Shown here piece after piece: positions 63,912 to 64,000 of a stretch of DNA of 64,000 nucleotides; the first letter of the stretch is position 1; every line of letters starts with the position of its first letter. Made by a program: the position numbers and the translations under genes. Source of the DNA: Eriocheir sinensis (Eukaryota; Arthropoda; Malacostraca; Decapoda; Varunidae); assembly GCF_024679095.1 (NCBI RefSeq), contig NC_066544.1, forward strand, positions 1,930,684 to 1,994,683, in the 5' to 3' direction. Under the pieces are notes generated by a model. The model was not told the origin of the DNA. It did not search any database and saw only the letters and a program-made list of their open reading frames with translations.

Positions 63912-64000
63912 CATTCTTTTATCCTTTTGGTGGTTAACTCTGGAAGTCTTCCTTCATTTGTATTTCCTTCTGTCTATGACTTGAAGTCAGCAACAACTAA
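63912..64000 (+). pseudogene. Jockey-like LINE F, part 5 (continues past the window edge)
   Basis: Corresponds to LINE E 23775-23850 (the GKLWN..PSSVF block). Continues beyond the edge. Confidence 0.7.

Overview
This is a repeat-saturated animal (eukaryotic) genomic window, most likely from a decapod crustacean. That host call is an inference from the mix of Jockey/CR1-like and RTE-like LINEs, tRNA-headed SINEs, piggyBac and pogo/Tigger-type DNA elements, and very long (TA)n, (GA)n and (CAT)n arrays. Nothing bacterial is present: no operons, CRISPR arrays or rRNA. There is one 100-base assembly gap (10115-10214).

One host gene can be supported. Nine exons of a LYST-type gene (lysosomal trafficking regulator, BEACH family; mauve in Drosophila) lie on the minus strand between 48119 and 10275. 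They encode about 427 codons: the segment upstream of the PH-BEACH domain, the PH-BEACH domain, and the first part of the BEACH domain. All splice phases agree. One intron needs a GC-AG splice pair. The remaining N- and C-terminal exons lie outside the window or in the gap. Introns of 3 to 15 kb have been filled by transposons.

Layout: 1-4835, a CR1-like LINE cut by three TA-target MITEs, one of which carries a further MITE. 5050-8915, a U4 snRNA-derived sequence followed by a near full-length RTE-like LINE carrying a MITE. 9-20 kb, LYST exons 9 to 6 in introns with MITEs, SINEs and relics. 20.6-24.0 kb, a Jockey-like LINE. 24-34 kb, a cluster of Tigger-type elements in (TA)n DNA, including one 4.6-kb copy that holds a 3.8-kb piggyBac-type element. 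34.8-35.5 kb, LYST exons 5 and 4. 36-46.2 kb, a hAT element, CR1-like and RTE-like LINEs, and a foldback element carrying another TTAA-flanked insertion. 47-48.1 kb, LYST exons 3 to 1. 49.5-64 kb, a Jockey-like LINE split by two TTAA elements, one hAT element and one RTE relic; the 5.9-kb piggyBac itself contains an LTR-retroelement pol fragment.

The insertions are nested so cleanly that target-site duplications (TA, TTAA, 8-bp hAT, 11-bp LINE) can be read directly, and the order of events can be reconstructed. Two results stand out. The same TTAA, within a palindromic core in paralogous copies of one repeat, has been hit by two different piggyBac-type families. A paralogous LINE copy preserves the empty site of a MITE insertion. 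Coordinates of exons and terminal-repeat elements come from reading splice sites and duplications; LINE and SINE limits are approximate.
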